A stretch of DNA of 64,000 nt from Patiria miniata (lineage: Eukaryota > Echinodermata > Asteroidea > Valvatida > Asterinidae). The stretch is from NCBI RefSeq assembly GCF_015706575.1, contig NW_024037064.1, positions 11,695,606 through 11,759,605 on the forward strand. Direction: 5' to 3'. Positions 45,820 through 58,232 of the stretch are shown in pieces. Made by a program: the position numbers and the translations under genes. Each line of letters opens with the position of its first letter. Within the stretch, counting starts at the first letter, position 1. The notes beneath the pieces are model-generated. The model was not told where the DNA came from. It did no database searches and was given only the letters and a program-made list of their open reading frames with translations.

Positions 45820-46171
45820 TTTGCGCTATACTCGTTCACCTGAAAACAAGAAAAGACAAGCCGGAGCTAATGAATTACATTGAAACCATTCATATTTGAA
45901 ACACTCTTTTCAAGCATCTGGTACACCATGAAGAGTTGTAAGCTCATTACGCAGGATGTACTCCAGTGCAATAGTCTCAGCGGATTGCTGTTATTAGCCA
46001 ACAAATAGGTCAAGTAACAAGTGCCAGTACAGTCAGCCAAGAAGAGTTAGTGCTGCAAACAGTGACTGGCCCAAGCTTTGCCAATCTTTATATGCCTGTT
46101 ACTCAGTTGCTCAATACGCAGTTAAAGTGTTTCTCCGTAAGGAATCCTAGCTAAGATAATTCTTTATTACC
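45820..46171 (-). other. K3 leader exon start and 5' UTR intron
   Basis: Acceptor TGTTTTCAG lies about 20 bp upstream of the ATG. The K1-type GTAAGT is absent and the best donor is CAG|GTAATA (46170). An alternative donor CAG|GTAAGC lies about 100 bp further upstream, near 46267. Confidence 0.4.
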
Positions 46172-46289
46172 TGCAAAGATCTCTCCGGATCCGCGGCACC
46201 TTTCAAATCCAAAGTCAGACACTTGCGCCCTGCGCTAGCCGTCTACTACTCCACAGTCAGCTTACCTGTGGATCTTTGGTACGGCAGGC

Positions 46290-46352
46290 CGGGTGTTTAT
46301 ATAGGCTTCTAAAAAATAGATATGACATCATGATCCCACGGGGATTTCCAAG
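46290..46352 (-). promoter_or_regulatory. K3 promoter: TATA box plus kappa-B-like and ATF-like sites
   Basis: TATATAAA (46303-46296) is a consensus TATA box. GGGGATTTCC (46340-46349) is a kappa-B-type site 37 bp upstream. TGACATCA (46323-46330) between them resembles an ATF/AP-1 site. The kappa-B sequence differs by one base from K1/K2 but still fits the consensus. Confidence 0.6.
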
Positions 46353-46426
46353 CCTCGAATGTTCACAGTGACCGTATTTGACTGCAAAACTAGAGCACTA
46401 GTTTTCCTTCATTTCAAAGGGAAGAC

Positions 46427-46636
46427 ATGACAAGATGTCTAATTTATTGTTGTTTGGTATTGGTGCATGTGGCTGTAGCGGTTCGTTTTGTGCCTCAACC
46501 TTTAATTTCCAAACAGACGATTAGTATGAAAAATAACTCACATTTTGGTCAGAAAAACTCTATGGAAAAAAAAATCGATTCGTTGCAAACTCAAGTGAAA
46601 AATCCATCTATTGGAAATAACGAATTTCACTCTTAA
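46427..46636 (+). CDS. possible small secreted peptide, divergent from K3
   Basis: A 69-codon frame starts about 75 bp upstream of the K3 kappa-B site in the opposite direction. It begins MTRCLIYCCLVLVHVAVAVR, a typical signal-peptide-like hydrophobic stretch, followed by a polar Lys/Gln/Asn-rich part without cysteines. No homolog is present in the other units and no family is recognised. It may be fortuitous. Confidence 0.2.
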   Translation: MTRCLIYCCLVLVHVAVAVRFVPQPLISKQTISMKNNSHFGQKNSMEKKIDSLQTQVKNPSIGNNEFHS

Positions 46637-46746
46637 ACGTCTTGTCCTTATAGTTTCAGTATAATTTCAAGAGAGTTTTGAACAAGATCAGTCTTGGAAA
46701 TAAGAAAGGACGAAGAAACATTTCTGCATTGCAAATTCGCTTGAAC

Positions 46747-47035
46747 CAAGGGCGGATCCAGAACACAATTTTTGGGGGAGGGGCCGAAAAAAATTTGGTC
46801 CCCCAAAATGTGGGTCAAACAAATTACGGCGTGGGGATCGGGGCCCGCTTAAGGGCCCCGAAAAAATTGGATTCTAGATGCTCTGTGGTGCGATCTGAGG
46901 CAATTTCTGACTACTTTAACTAATGTATTTTTGAGGAAAAGATGGTGGTGTACTCATTGCCTGCCTTTATTGCGATGTCACATAAAAAAATAATTGGTTT
47001 CGTTTTTTGGGGGGCCATGGCCCCCTTTGGCCTAA
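46747..47035 (+). mobile_element. hAT-like MITE, CAAGGGCGGATCC family
   Basis: Opposite-orientation relative of 12738-12998. The right end is uncertain. Confidence 0.6.
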
Positions 47036-47739
47036 ACCACTAAATGTAACTAAAGTTGCATTTCCTGGATTTTAAACATTTGCTATCGAAGCTAATACGT
47101 GGTTTACATGTATAACAAAGATCGTTATAAAAAGGAAAGATCGGACAATCCTCTGAAAAAGTGAAACATGAAGAAATTGCTCATGGGAAGGGCGCCACTA
47201 GCGTTGGGTAGATAAAAGGCAGATTTGCTCGGTGCACGTACTTTACGTACGTGATGTGCCAACTGGGCAACGTGATCACTCGATTTAGGTTGGCAATTTC
47301 ATCTATCGCATAGGCACATGGTTAGGCCTACGTGTATACACGTGTCATGACGGCACTTTATACGATTTGCAGGATGTTTAATCGTGGACCTTCAAGGTTT
47401 ATTTGGAAAAATGGTATATTCAAACATGACAAAGTGTTTCACATCACTTGAAACGCTGCATCGCTTGGCGCATGGCCGTCACAATTTAAACGGGTAATTT
47501 AAATATCCATACGTCGCTAGAATCTGATTTAATATACCGTAACTTTGGTGCTAATATGATACACACTGGTCGCGAAAGGATTTTCTATTAAACACATATG
47601 AACTTAAAGTCTAGTATTTCATTACTATTTGCTGCAGGTAAGTGTGGTTAATACTAATAGCTCGTTTTAATGCTAAAACATGTCATAAGTTGTCCTCGAA
47701 AAACGCATGTCATAGTTTTTCCATTATTGATTTGTTAAC
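47036..47739. other. no gene; decayed block e at 47430-47720
   Basis: From about 47430 weak similarity to 3700-4050 is visible ('acacatatgaacttaaagtc'). 47036-47430 has no recognisable content. Confidence 0.4.
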
Positions 47740-48035
47740 ACTCTTCTGTGGCGTCGCACTTTTGTTTATTCTTCGCCATTATTTTGCACGAATAGAGCAC
47801 GGCGAGCCATTCAGCATCTGACAAATGGCGTAGGTAGGTGAAGCCACTTATGTATAATTCAGTAATTTCACAGAATTGCATCAAGACACTTGTGTTTTCG
47901 TTCTCTTTTATCGCTTCAATCAAAAAATGGTCGCTAGAAAAATGGACATAGCAGGATTCGAACAAGGGACCTCTCAATCCATAGCTCATCTTGTTAATCA
48001 TTAGGCTACTGTGGTAGCTGGACGACTGCCGTTCT
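47740..48035 (-). mobile_element. tRNA-derived SINE-like sequence
   Basis: On the minus strand, from about 48020, it shows an A-box-like TAGCCTAATGATTA and a B-box-like TTGTTCGAATCC spaced as in a tRNA. A tail without tRNA features follows. The anticodon stem does not pair well, so this is not a functional tRNA. Confidence 0.4.
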
Positions 48036-48320
48036 TTTTAAAAACTCTAAATGTAACATATTCAACAAATAATATTAATGATGTATTAATGATGTACCTT
48101 ATGCAATCTTTCCCATAGAATAGGTCAAACTGTACCCGGTTCCTTACCCACATCTATTCCCTGTTCATCCCATCCATTCATTAGGTCAAACTGTGCCAGA
48201 ATTTCATAACCCCATTAATTCATATTTATATCTACATATTTCCATATTTACATATTTATGTGACCTTTACACATTTCTATGCCAAAGGTCAAAGCATACC
48301 AGACAAACTACTTAAACTAC
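48036..48320. other. no gene recognised
   Basis: AT-rich. Contains two 'taggtcaaactgt' repeats about 60 bp apart and nothing else I can name. Confidence 0.4.
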
Positions 48321-51300
48321 TAGTGTCCACGCTCAAAAAATTGTCTCGTTTTTTTTGTTCTATACTTTGTGCAATGAAAGGACGTGGGGAGCAAGTAACA
48401 AAATAGATTTTTTTTAACTTTTATTTTGCCCGTTTCCATGCCTACGTTCCATTATGTGTTTTGCCCAATTTTGGGCAATTTTGAGGCTGCAAATATTCAT
48501 TTTTTTGCGTTATTTGTAAAGGTCGTCAAGCCAAACTGCGAAGTAATGTCACAAAAGTAACTATAACACGACAAAGAATCATCCTTACCCTTACAAGAAA
48601 AAAATTGAAACACTTTTGAAAAATCACTTGTAGATTATTTTTAGGCCCTACAATACAGCATGTTTTTACAACTAGCAAAATGCATTTTTACCCCATTTTA
48701 ACCCTCCATAATGGCACTTGCCAGGGCACTCTGAAAAAAACTTCTCTTCGGCTACAGTTAGTCCAAACATCTGGTGAGAACATTTTGGTTTATTGTATAT
48801 CCTTTGAGCAGAAGCGCTCGAAAAATGGGTTCAGTTTTTTCCTTTGTTTTGAGTAATAACTTGTATAATTGGTATTGTTCCTGAATCTAGCACATTTTCA
48901 CAAACAGAATCAGACTCTGTATCATTTATAGACAAGTGGATGAATAGTTGGTCGTGAAGTCCCCCCCCCCAACCTAGCTAGGCCCCGCCCACTCTCTCTT
49001 TGCCACCAAATTTAGAAACTTGTATGTTGCATAACGAACCAAATGAAAATAAATAATATGCAAGTGAAGACTTTCTTTTCACAGCCTCCCCTTGCCCTCC
49101 CCCCGCCCCAACCCTGGGACATTGCTTGGGGTTGAGGGTGGGGTGTGACCACCCACCAATAACTTGGCTCTGTCTGTAAAATCATTGCAACATTCGCAAA
49201 AATCATGTGTTTGCAAGCCGCAATGAACAATAATGGCCATATCCACTGTCCTCTGATTGAAGTGCATTCATTAGTTAAAATAATGATGCCTAGCTTCCCG
49301 CCCAGCTAGGCCCAGCCCCTTCCCCTGCCACCAAATTCAGATTTTGATTGCTACTTGTATTTGCCTTTAAAATTGTAAATAGATATCATTTTGCAAGTGC
49401 TCTTTCATAATTATACCAACAGCCGTACCCGCCTCACAGCCCACCCCCCTGCCACCCCTCTTCCTACTCCAGTGCTCATTATGAGTAACGACCCCTCCCC
49501 CTCCAAAGAAAATCAACATGTAGTATTGTTAAGGTTACATATTGTGGAAAGTCCACATATTTATATGCACTATGTAGGTGTGGCTATTTTTTATAAACAA
49601 AATTACATTTATTTTATTATTTTCAAAACAGAGAAGTGATATGGCAATTTAGAGAGCAAATAACTCATATTTTTTTACAGTAAAATACATGTACTTTAAA
49701 ACAACTATCAGGCTTCTATTTTGATTGATTGAATTGTCTAGGCCCTTTGTGTAGTTATAGTCAGATCGAGTACATGTAAAGTAATATAGCACCGTTGTGG
49801 GTGCTGCTATGCCCGCCCAGATCGTAATTGCATCAGTAGTCATTATGGGGACACTTCGTTGGTGCATCCATTGTTGCATGGCAAGCAATTTTAAATGTAT
49901 TGGTGCTTATAAATAACAGGTTTTGTGATATACAAACGAAGATGTTTTGTTAATGTGTTAATGAAAAAAATATCAACTTACCCACCTTTTAACCCTTTCT
50001 GGCGGGTTTTTTTTTCAGAAAGGGAGGGGTACAGCAGATTGTGATCCCCATGTTGATTTGCATATGCTTTGACCGATTTTCCTACAATTCATTTGGCAGG
50101 AAAATATTGGTTGAACACTACTCTATAATATGACATGCTCGGTTATATTGCTGCTACCAGTGTTTTGTCTTTATATTTTCCAAACTCTTGTCTAGATAAC
50201 ATTTTGGGCATAATTTCTGTATTTTATGTGTTTTATATGGTTCTATATTTAGAACAAACATCATTGGTCTACATATTCATCCCAGTCAGGTAATTGTATG
50301 CATCCATTGTCACTGCTATAGGGACTACAAACTTACTGATCTTATTCCCCACGCCAATATACCGATAGCTGATTCAATGTCTCCAACCTCGAAAACGATG
50401 TTCAAATAATTATCTTTTGCCAAGAAAATATTAGTTAAAGCATGGAGGAAAGTCGTAAGAAATTGCTTCAAATCACACCACAGAAAATCTAGAATCCAAT
50501 TTTTTCCCCGAACCCTGCATCAGTTATGATCAAGGTATGTCCCCCCCCCCACTTTTGAGAAGCGATTGACACCCCTGCGTGACGCCCCCCCCCCCACCCC
50601 CCTGAAATGTTCCAGCCCCCACCCCACCCCCGCGCCCCCTACTGAAAACTTCCTGGCTACGCCACTGCATAGGACCCTGACTACATGTATACAGCCAAGT
50701 CAAGTCATGGTGAAATTCATTCAATCAAATTGATGCTGTTTTCTCTCGGAGTTTTCACTGGAGTGATCCTTGTTTTAAAGTACATGAATTTCAATATAAC
50801 CAAATAAGAGTTAGTTGCTCTCTATATTTTGAGATCTTTTCCGTTTTGAAAATAATTTAAAAACGTCATTTTGTTCACCACATCTTTACTGTTATTCCAA
50901 AAGTAACTTGTAATATGAAAAAAAATATGTACAGTGTACATGCGTGCGTCCAGATCACCCTTCCCGACCCCCCCCCCCCCCCCCAACCACCCCGCTACAT
51001 ACATACCCCTTCTCCTCCTCGCTTTTAGAATATTTCCAAGCTACCCCGTGTTGTAAATAAGCCACCTTACATAATTAGGACTTTCTCCAAGGCCATATGC
51101 ATGTATGTAATCTGAACAAAATTGTACTTGTTGACTTGTTGGGGGAGAGGGCAGGGTTCTCTTATGAGCATTGGGGGTGGGGGTAGCAGGGGAAGGGGCT
51201 AGCTGAGAGACGGCTGTTGGTGTAGATTGTAAAAGTGCTATTTTAGTATTTACAATTTAATTTAGGCAAATACATGTGGAAATCAAAATCTGAATTAAGT

Positions 51301-52357
51301 GGCAAGGGAAGAGGCGGGGCCTAGCTGGGTGGGGAGAACTGGCCATCATTTGAATAATGAATGCACTTCAATCAGAGGACAATGGATATCGCCATTAGTG
51401 TTCATTGCGACTTGCAAACACATGAGTTTTGCCCATGTGACAATAATTTTACCGATAAAGCCAACTTATTGGTGGGTGGTCACACCCCACCCTCAATCCC
51501 AAGCAATGCCCTAGGGGTGGGGGAAGGGGAGGCTGTGAAAAGGAAGTCTTTGTAATTTCTAAAGTGTTCACTTTCAAATTATTTATTTACATTTGTTTCG
51601 TTATGCAACTATACGATGTCTAAATTCGGTGGTAAATGGGGAGTGGGCGGGGCAAAGCCAAGTGTGTGGGGGGACTACACGACCTACTATTCATCCACTG
51701 GTCTAAAAATGATACACAGTCTGATTCTTTTTGTGAAAATATCTAAGATCATGAACAATACCGATTATACAAGTTATTACCCAAAACAAAACAAAAACTG
51801 AAAATACACTGAATTTTAAGGGTTTGGTGAAAATTACCATTTTTGGAGCACTACTGCACGTAGGATATACAATAACCCAAGATTTTCTCACCAGATATGA
51901 AAAGACCAATGTCTGAACTAACCACAGCCGAAGGGGAGTTATTCTGAGTGCCCTGGCAAGTGCCATTTTGGAGGTTTAAAAATTGGGTAAAAAATGCAGT
52001 TTTGCTAGTTGTAAAAACATGCTGTATTGTAGAGCCTAAAAAATAATATAAAGGTAACTTTTCAGAAGTGTTTCTATTTTTTCTTGTAAGGGTAAGGATG
52101 ATACTTTGCTGTGTTATAGTTGATTTTGTGACATTACTTCGCAGTTTTGCTGGATGACTTTTAAAACTAACGCAAAAAATGAATATTTGCAGCCCGAAAT
52201 TGCCCAAAAATGGGCAAAACACATACTGGCCCGTATATGCATGGAAACGGGCAAAATTAAAGTTAAAAAAATATATATATTGGGTACTTGCTCCACAAGT
52301 CCTTTCATTGCACAAACTATAGAAAAAAAATGATTTTTTTTTTTAGCGTGGACACTA
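48321..52357. mobile_element. 4-kb element with long (about 1.2 kb) inverted terminal repeats
   Basis: The outer ends are TAGTGTCCACGCT and AGCGTGGACACTA. The arms (about 48321-49525 and 51120-52357) are inverted copies at moderate identity. Shared landmarks are the 'gcaatgaaagga', 'aaacgggcaaaa' and 'tgcccaaaa' tracts, the C-rich 'ccctcaa' tract and 'tcaatcagaggac'. The central 1.6 kb (49526-51119) has no recognisable gene and contains a truncated CAGTGGCGTAGCC MITE ending at 50667. I found no target duplication and no transposase. It is a foldback-type or large non-autonomous element. Confidence 0.7.
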
Positions 52358-52450
52358 ATATGAAGTATTTACACGAAATGACTCAACATACTCAAAAATG
52401 AAGATGTACAAATGCCTTTGTTTAAGCAATAATGAGAAATTCTTGGAGGG

Positions 52451-52528
52451 CAGTTGCGTAGCCACGGGGGGGGGCGTAGGGGGGGGGGCAACAGCCCCCC
52501 CCCCACATGAAACCTTGTCGCCCCCCCC

Positions 52529-52560
<32 letters not shown>

Positions 52561-52608
52561 ACTGAGATTTTGAGTTTCTAAAAAAATTATCATTGATCTA
52601 CGCCACTG
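52451..52608. mobile_element. hAT-like MITE, CAGTGGCGTAGCC family
   Basis: Flanked by perfect 8-bp duplications TTGGAGGG (52443-52450 and 52609-52616). Long G and C runs dominate the interior. Confidence 0.8.
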
Positions 52609-52616
52609 TTGGAGGG

Positions 52617-53584
52617 TGTTAAGTAGGTTAATACACTCTCACCCACGAACGGCGCGCTCCTCGTGTACTATCCTTAACTTAAAATCATAGTGAATCAGGC
52701 CAAATAAGGGGTACTCGACCCCCACCCCCAGATTTACCCAAGTGCCCCTCTTGTTGACATGTGCCCCCTCGAGCATAAATGTCCATGAAACAGCACAAAA
52801 CTGGCCCTGATTTGTTTTCAGTTATCATTTCCCAAAAAAGTGTAGAGAGTTCTGAAACGAAAGAGGAATATGAAAACAAAGCCCCAAACCCTTACAGTGC
52901 GCCCTGAAAATGGACGGTTTTGAAGAGCGCCTCCTATTTCAAAGATGGTACGAGCCCCCTCCAACCCCCCAACCCCCCGCCCACTATTTGATTTTACGAA
53001 GGTCAAATGTCAGGTTAAAAAAATGTCGACATTTCAGCACGAATGAAGCAAGTGCCCTTTTTTGGTGATGCCATCCCCCCTCCCCGCCGCTGGCGGCGTA
53101 AGTTGTGACGTAGCGACTGAAAATGACATAATACCAACAAACCGACATAATACCAGCAAATGAATGCATAATTTACTAGTGACAGAATTGTAAAAGCTGC
53201 CGCATGATTCCGAAAAAATCGAACAAAATCATTTTCAAAATGTCGAACTGAGGTGAAATACAAATTCATTTCAAACAGCCGTCGTTAATGCTGTTATTAT
53301 CCTAGTCCAATATGTTAAGATTATTTAAAACGTTGCGCAGCTACGCCAAAGTTCGTTAAATCGATCGTAAGTTTGTTGTGCAGGTGCGCAACATATTGGT
53401 TGCGTAATAAGTCTTACGCATGGCGCCTGCGAGGTAACACACTGAGTATACAGTGTTGATACGTCGGTATGGTAAAGGAAACAACATAATTCGATTTACA
53501 TCAACCCTACGCAAAAATTCCATCGTACGAATAGTGTATGTGGTACCCGCTGCTATGGACATCAGATTCGAACCAGCCAACCGA
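52617..53584. other. no gene recognised
   Basis: No copies in the array and no domains in the short frames. Confidence 0.4.
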
Positions 53585-53660
53585 TCCCGTTAGCTCGGTG
53601 GTCGAGTGGTAAGACATCTGCACTAGAAAGCAGGAGGTCATGGGTTCGTCCTACTCGAAA
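53585..53660 (+). pseudogene. tRNA-like sequence
   Basis: TTAGCTCGGTGGTCGAGTGG (D-arm/A-box-like), a possible anticodon stem TCTGC/GCAGG and GGTCATGGGTTCG (T-arm/B-box-like) are in tRNA order. The T arm is missing bases and the acceptor ends do not pair. It is a tRNA pseudogene or SINE head. Confidence 0.45.
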
Positions 53661-53664
53661 GTGA

Positions 53665-55355
53665 TAACTAAGATGTCGCTGAAGTTCCAATTATAATCGG
53701 ACTAAAATGACCCCTTCAGCAGTTAAGGTTGCCGGTTCCTTTACATTTCTCAGAACTGACATCGTCAACGCATGTAAAACAAGTTGCATATTTGAACATA
53801 TGTAGGTTCAAATAAACAATATAAATGGAACACATGTAATTGGTCGCAAAAAATGGTAGGTCCGTGACTTTGGTAAACGATTTAGTACGTTGACTCTGAA
53901 GCAGGTCTTGTTAAGACCGAAACATCAGGCCAGCTATAAGCTTGCTGATTTGTAAATTTCAGGTCAATCTAGTAAGTTAGTTACGGTAGTTTATTTTCAT
54001 GATTGTAAAATTAAATTTCCCTAGACTGGCCGCACTAAAAAGCAAGTAAAAATCAACTTTGTACGATTTTTTTTGTGCGTGAATGGTGTTAATCCATTAA
54101 CTTTTTGCATGACAAAAATATGGCGCCCTGGACTCTGCGTGTGTACAAGAGATGGCGCTTTATTACCAAGGTCGGATGCACAATACAATTTGTTGGGGGG
54201 GGGGTTAAAAAAATTGGGGGTGCACACACGCGCACAAGTATACGAGTACATATTACGTATGAACGAAAGACAACGACAGCAAAAACGTCCCACAGTCATT
54301 AGGGCAGTCATCAGGGGTGACATTTTCCGTGCGCGTATAACTCTGCAAATAATATATGCAAACATCGTTTTGAAATGTTTAATTAACAGTTTTAATTTAA
54401 AAAAAATGTTACACAAGGACCGTGCTCATCAAATGTTGAATAGTTTAGATGTCATTTCCATCATTTTGGTCATCCCACATCCCCCCACTCGCCGACACAG
54501 ATATACGCCACTGTACAGTTTTAATGCCACTATCTGATCCTTCCAACAGTTGCAGCAAAAAAAAGTGAATTTCAGTCAAATTAGTTTTAATTAAACGTAC
54601 TATAGAGTGTAGACTAACAATCGTACGTACTAATACAATAACAAAGTATATATCAACCAGTATGGAACATCCGAGATACTGAAGATTACAGGATTGGAAT
54701 ATTCATTCATTAACATTCATTTCATTTCACAACATGTCCATTTTATTTAAATTTTCTATTATTTAAAGAAGTTGAATGGATAATGGAGATTTTAGGTTTC
54801 GATATGTAAAAAAAACCCTCAAAATTCACTCCATTTTAAACTTTGAATACATCTTTATGTACAGTTTGGTAATGCATTTCAAAAGATCTGCAAAAGAATT
54901 CGTTATGGCAGCAATTTAGGATAAAATTTAATTTTATGAAACACACCACATTCATTTATTTCATTACAGAACTTGCACCAAAAAGGCGCTAAAGTTAAAG
55001 GAACGGGTCACAATCGAAATAAAATTACTGCTATAGAAGTAAGGATTTCTGTTATTGTCTCTGCATCATTCTCAGAACACGCATCGCGAACACATGTAAA
55101 ACAAATAGTGTTGATATGTGCATCCAAATAAACAATGTATTTGTTGTATATCAAAAACCTGGCTAGTCAATAATTTAGGAAAACGATTTTAATATTCACA
55201 ACGTTGAAGATTTCCACAAATTGGTAGCATTCCAGACACCTCAAATGTTTAAGATTACTTTACGGATAATTAAACCCCCAAACAATGTTTACTGACCAAC
55301 TATGGCATTTGACTCATTTACACGAGATGTAATCATTTTCGAGCGCTCAAGTGCG
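53665..55355. repeat. K4 unit: pieces of h, i, f and g
   Basis: Starts with a cysteine-rich segment (minus strand, 53715-53800; third cysteine changed to Ser), continues with a short block i (54110-54300), then f (54460-54690) and g (54700-55350). More diverged than the other units. Confidence 0.6.
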
Positions 55356-55912
55356 TGTACAACCACTGCCTTGTGGGGCACCAGAACAATGGGAGGTACC
55401 TTACAAGGAATGCCCACCGACTTGCGGGGTACCGTTTTGGTACCCCACAAGTTTTTTACGAAATAGATTTATGGATTTTACTCAAAAACTAGGAATTTCC
55501 AAGGTGGGTTGATCCGTTGCAAATGGAAGAGTTTTAGAAAAGGGATATTAAGTCCGAATTTCAGCCCAGGAAATTAACTATGGTTAAAATAAGAGCATTT
55601 TGACATAAGTGTGCGACGTTACAAACTTTTAGTACACAAGAACAAAGGAAGTACCCCACTTCTATGCCTATGTGAGCGTGAGTATGAGTATGTAAACACC
55701 GACAATCGTGGACGTAGGACAAAAGAATTGGGGCGCAAACAATACGTCCACGATTGACCGAACGTCCATGATCTCAAATCGTGTACAAATTTAACCAATA
55801 AGAGCTGTCGCTAAAAAGTTAGAGTACAAACAAAGTAAAGAGGATTAGGGACAATGGGGCGTCCACGATTGCCGGCATTTACACACGACTATGCGTGTGT
55901 ATATGTAGGGGA
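55356..55912. mobile_element. unit-specific insertion of about 550 bp with nested TIR element
   Basis: Block g and block h are contiguous elsewhere (for example 28870) but here are separated. The insertion edges carry TGCGTGT at both sides (about 55360 and 55895). Inside, 55697-55880 has TIRs: GACAATCGTGGACG at the left and CGTCCACGATTGCC at the right. Confidence 0.55.
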
Positions 55913-58190
55913 TCCCTGTGCACTTTGACTTCGAATCTTACACAAAGTAACCTATCAAAGAGCTGATGACATTAAAGGGTCAAAGGTAGCCCAGTAACGG
56001 CAGACCCAAAAAAACTAGCCAATAGGAAGCCAGAAGAAAAAGGTCAACGCTGATAGTTGCCTGACGTCACATCCGCGGGTCACTAGTTTGAGCATTATGG
56101 AAAAACCCCAGGTAAGTGTATTTGTCTAGCTTTGTTGTTATATTACCTTATACTTTAGTATTATGACGCAAGTGAATTCGTAAGGATTTACAAGGGTAGT
56201 AAACAAAACAAAATCAGAAATCTATGCAAACGACCATCAACAGAAACTGTATACAATTAATTGACAAGATACGTCTTTGCATAAAATAATGTTTTGCCTT
56301 TTTTTTAATTGTCTAAATTGTAAAGTCACCGCTTAGGGATTTCAATCCAATATATATCAACTTTAAGTAGTAAAGCCAAACGAGAAAGATACTGTATACA
56401 TGTAGTATAGAATACTGCAATATTATGATACTTTTTTGACACAGACAGACATACAAGAAATGTAAAATTAACTGCTTCCCTCTTTTGGTTTTTTTTGTTA
56501 GATTAATTAGATTAATCTAAAATAATTAGATCAATCTAAAGAAATTAGATTAATTTCATGCAAAAATGAACATCAGTCGATATAAATCTGCACATAATTT
56601 ATGCAGTAGTGTTCAACTGTTATTTTGTTAAAATTTTACTTGGATTTTCAAATACTCTACAATTTACGAAAAGAGGCAAACATTTAGAGATTCCAGCACT
56701 TACAAAATTATGGAAAACGAACCATTCTTCAGATCTGTTAATAAAAATCCAAACTGGTTAGCTTTTTTTGTGGGATTGATTCAATTTCCTTTTTTCCTTT
56801 TAAATATACAAGATTGCATAAACTAAGCTTGCATACATGAAGTTTCAAATTGTTATTTACAACCTTAAATTCTTTTGCCAGGACACAGTTTTAATTCCGC
56901 AGGTTCCAATTTTTTGGATCAGATGAGACCATGTATTAAAATAACAACTGACACTTCTGTCGATTGCTGGATGTGTACAGTGATTGCTTACAATTCCAGG
57001 GGCCGCCGCACCGTGTTGTCAGCGTTATCGTAAAAAAATATCAGAAGGTAAATAATTTGGGTCATTACAAAATAAGTATCGTATAAAATTGGTTGATAGT
57101 CTACACTGATAGTTCAACTTCACTGGTTGAAACTGTGCCTGGATACGGACCCAAATATAGCAACCAATGCAAGGCGAGAATTTATCTAAACAGGGCGGAA
57201 TCGGCGGATAATACAGACTTCAGTTTTGATAAGAAAAATCAAGAAATTTTACTCCATTGTATGTAAACAATGAATACGCTTTTGTACATCGATTTTGATG
57301 CGTTTCAATAGATTTAACTTGCTTTAAACGGCAATGTCATGGTAGATTTGATTTTCACGAAAGTACTTTTAAAGGTGATAACCAAGAATTTGCTAAAGTT
57401 AAAATTATAATCGGACTTATAGGACTCCTTCAGCAGTAAGGGTTGGAGGTTCCTTTACATTTCTCAGAACAGACATTGTCAGCGCAGGTAAAACAAGTCA
57501 ATAAACCATTGTACAGCTTAAATTCCAATATCTGATCCTTCCAACAGTAGCAGTAAAACGTACATTTCAGTAAACGTACTATAGAGCATAGACTAACAGT
57601 TATTCGGGCACCACTATAATAACAAAGTATATTTCAACAAGTATGGAACATCCGAGATACTGAAGATTATTGGATAATTGGAATATTATGATAACATTTT
57701 CCAGCCATACAGACATACACAAAATCTACATATTTACGAGGAGAGGCAAACATTTAAAGATTCAAGACACTTATACAGTTCCAAATGGTGGGATACGGAT
57801 TGTTCTTTCGATCTCTGATTAGTACGAAATTCCTTTTGGAACGTTTTTTTTTCAGTACAAAATCAACATACATTTCATTTCTCAAAATGTACATTTTATT
57901 TAGATTTTATATTATTTCAGGAACTTGAATTGATATTGGAGATTTTAGTTTTTGATATGTAAAAAACCTCGATATATATATAAAGGGATATGTATAAATT
58001 AACAAGGATTAAGATTTCCACAAACTGGCAGCATGCCATACATTAAAATGTATCGCTATACGGTTATTATTTTAAACCAACTTATTGGGTTTTTTTTACT
58101 GCAGTGCATACTTATGTAGGCCTACGCGGCATCTTTCGAAAGCCCTAGTATAGGAGGTGGGACACACCGCATGCACGGACTGGTACGGTT
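55913..58190. repeat. K4 unit: block h and 3' flank
   Basis: Matches 6440-8290 with deletions; the later part resembles f and g. A palindromic ATTAGATTAATCTAA cluster lies at 56499-56555. No gene recognised. Confidence 0.6.
56015..56120 (+). promoter_or_regulatory. CCAAT-CRE-ATG-donor module
   Basis: CCAAT at 56019, CRE TGACGTCA at 56062-56069, ATG at 56097, then GAAAAACCCCAG and donor GTAAGT (56112-56117). Second copy with an intact donor. Confidence 0.35.
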
Positions 58191-58222
58191 CGCGCGGCGC
58201 GCATGCCATTAAGCATGCAATA

Positions 58223-58232
58223 GTTATTTATT
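58223..58232 (-). terminator. K4 polyadenylation signal AATAAA
   Basis: The minus-strand end reads TCG GAA TAA ATA, so AATAAA contains the stop codon, as in K1 and K2 despite unrelated flanking sequence. Confidence 0.55.

Noticed and set aside
53585..53660. functional tRNA gene
   Set aside because: The T arm lacks bases and the acceptor stem cannot pair, so it is kept only as a tRNA-like pseudogene.
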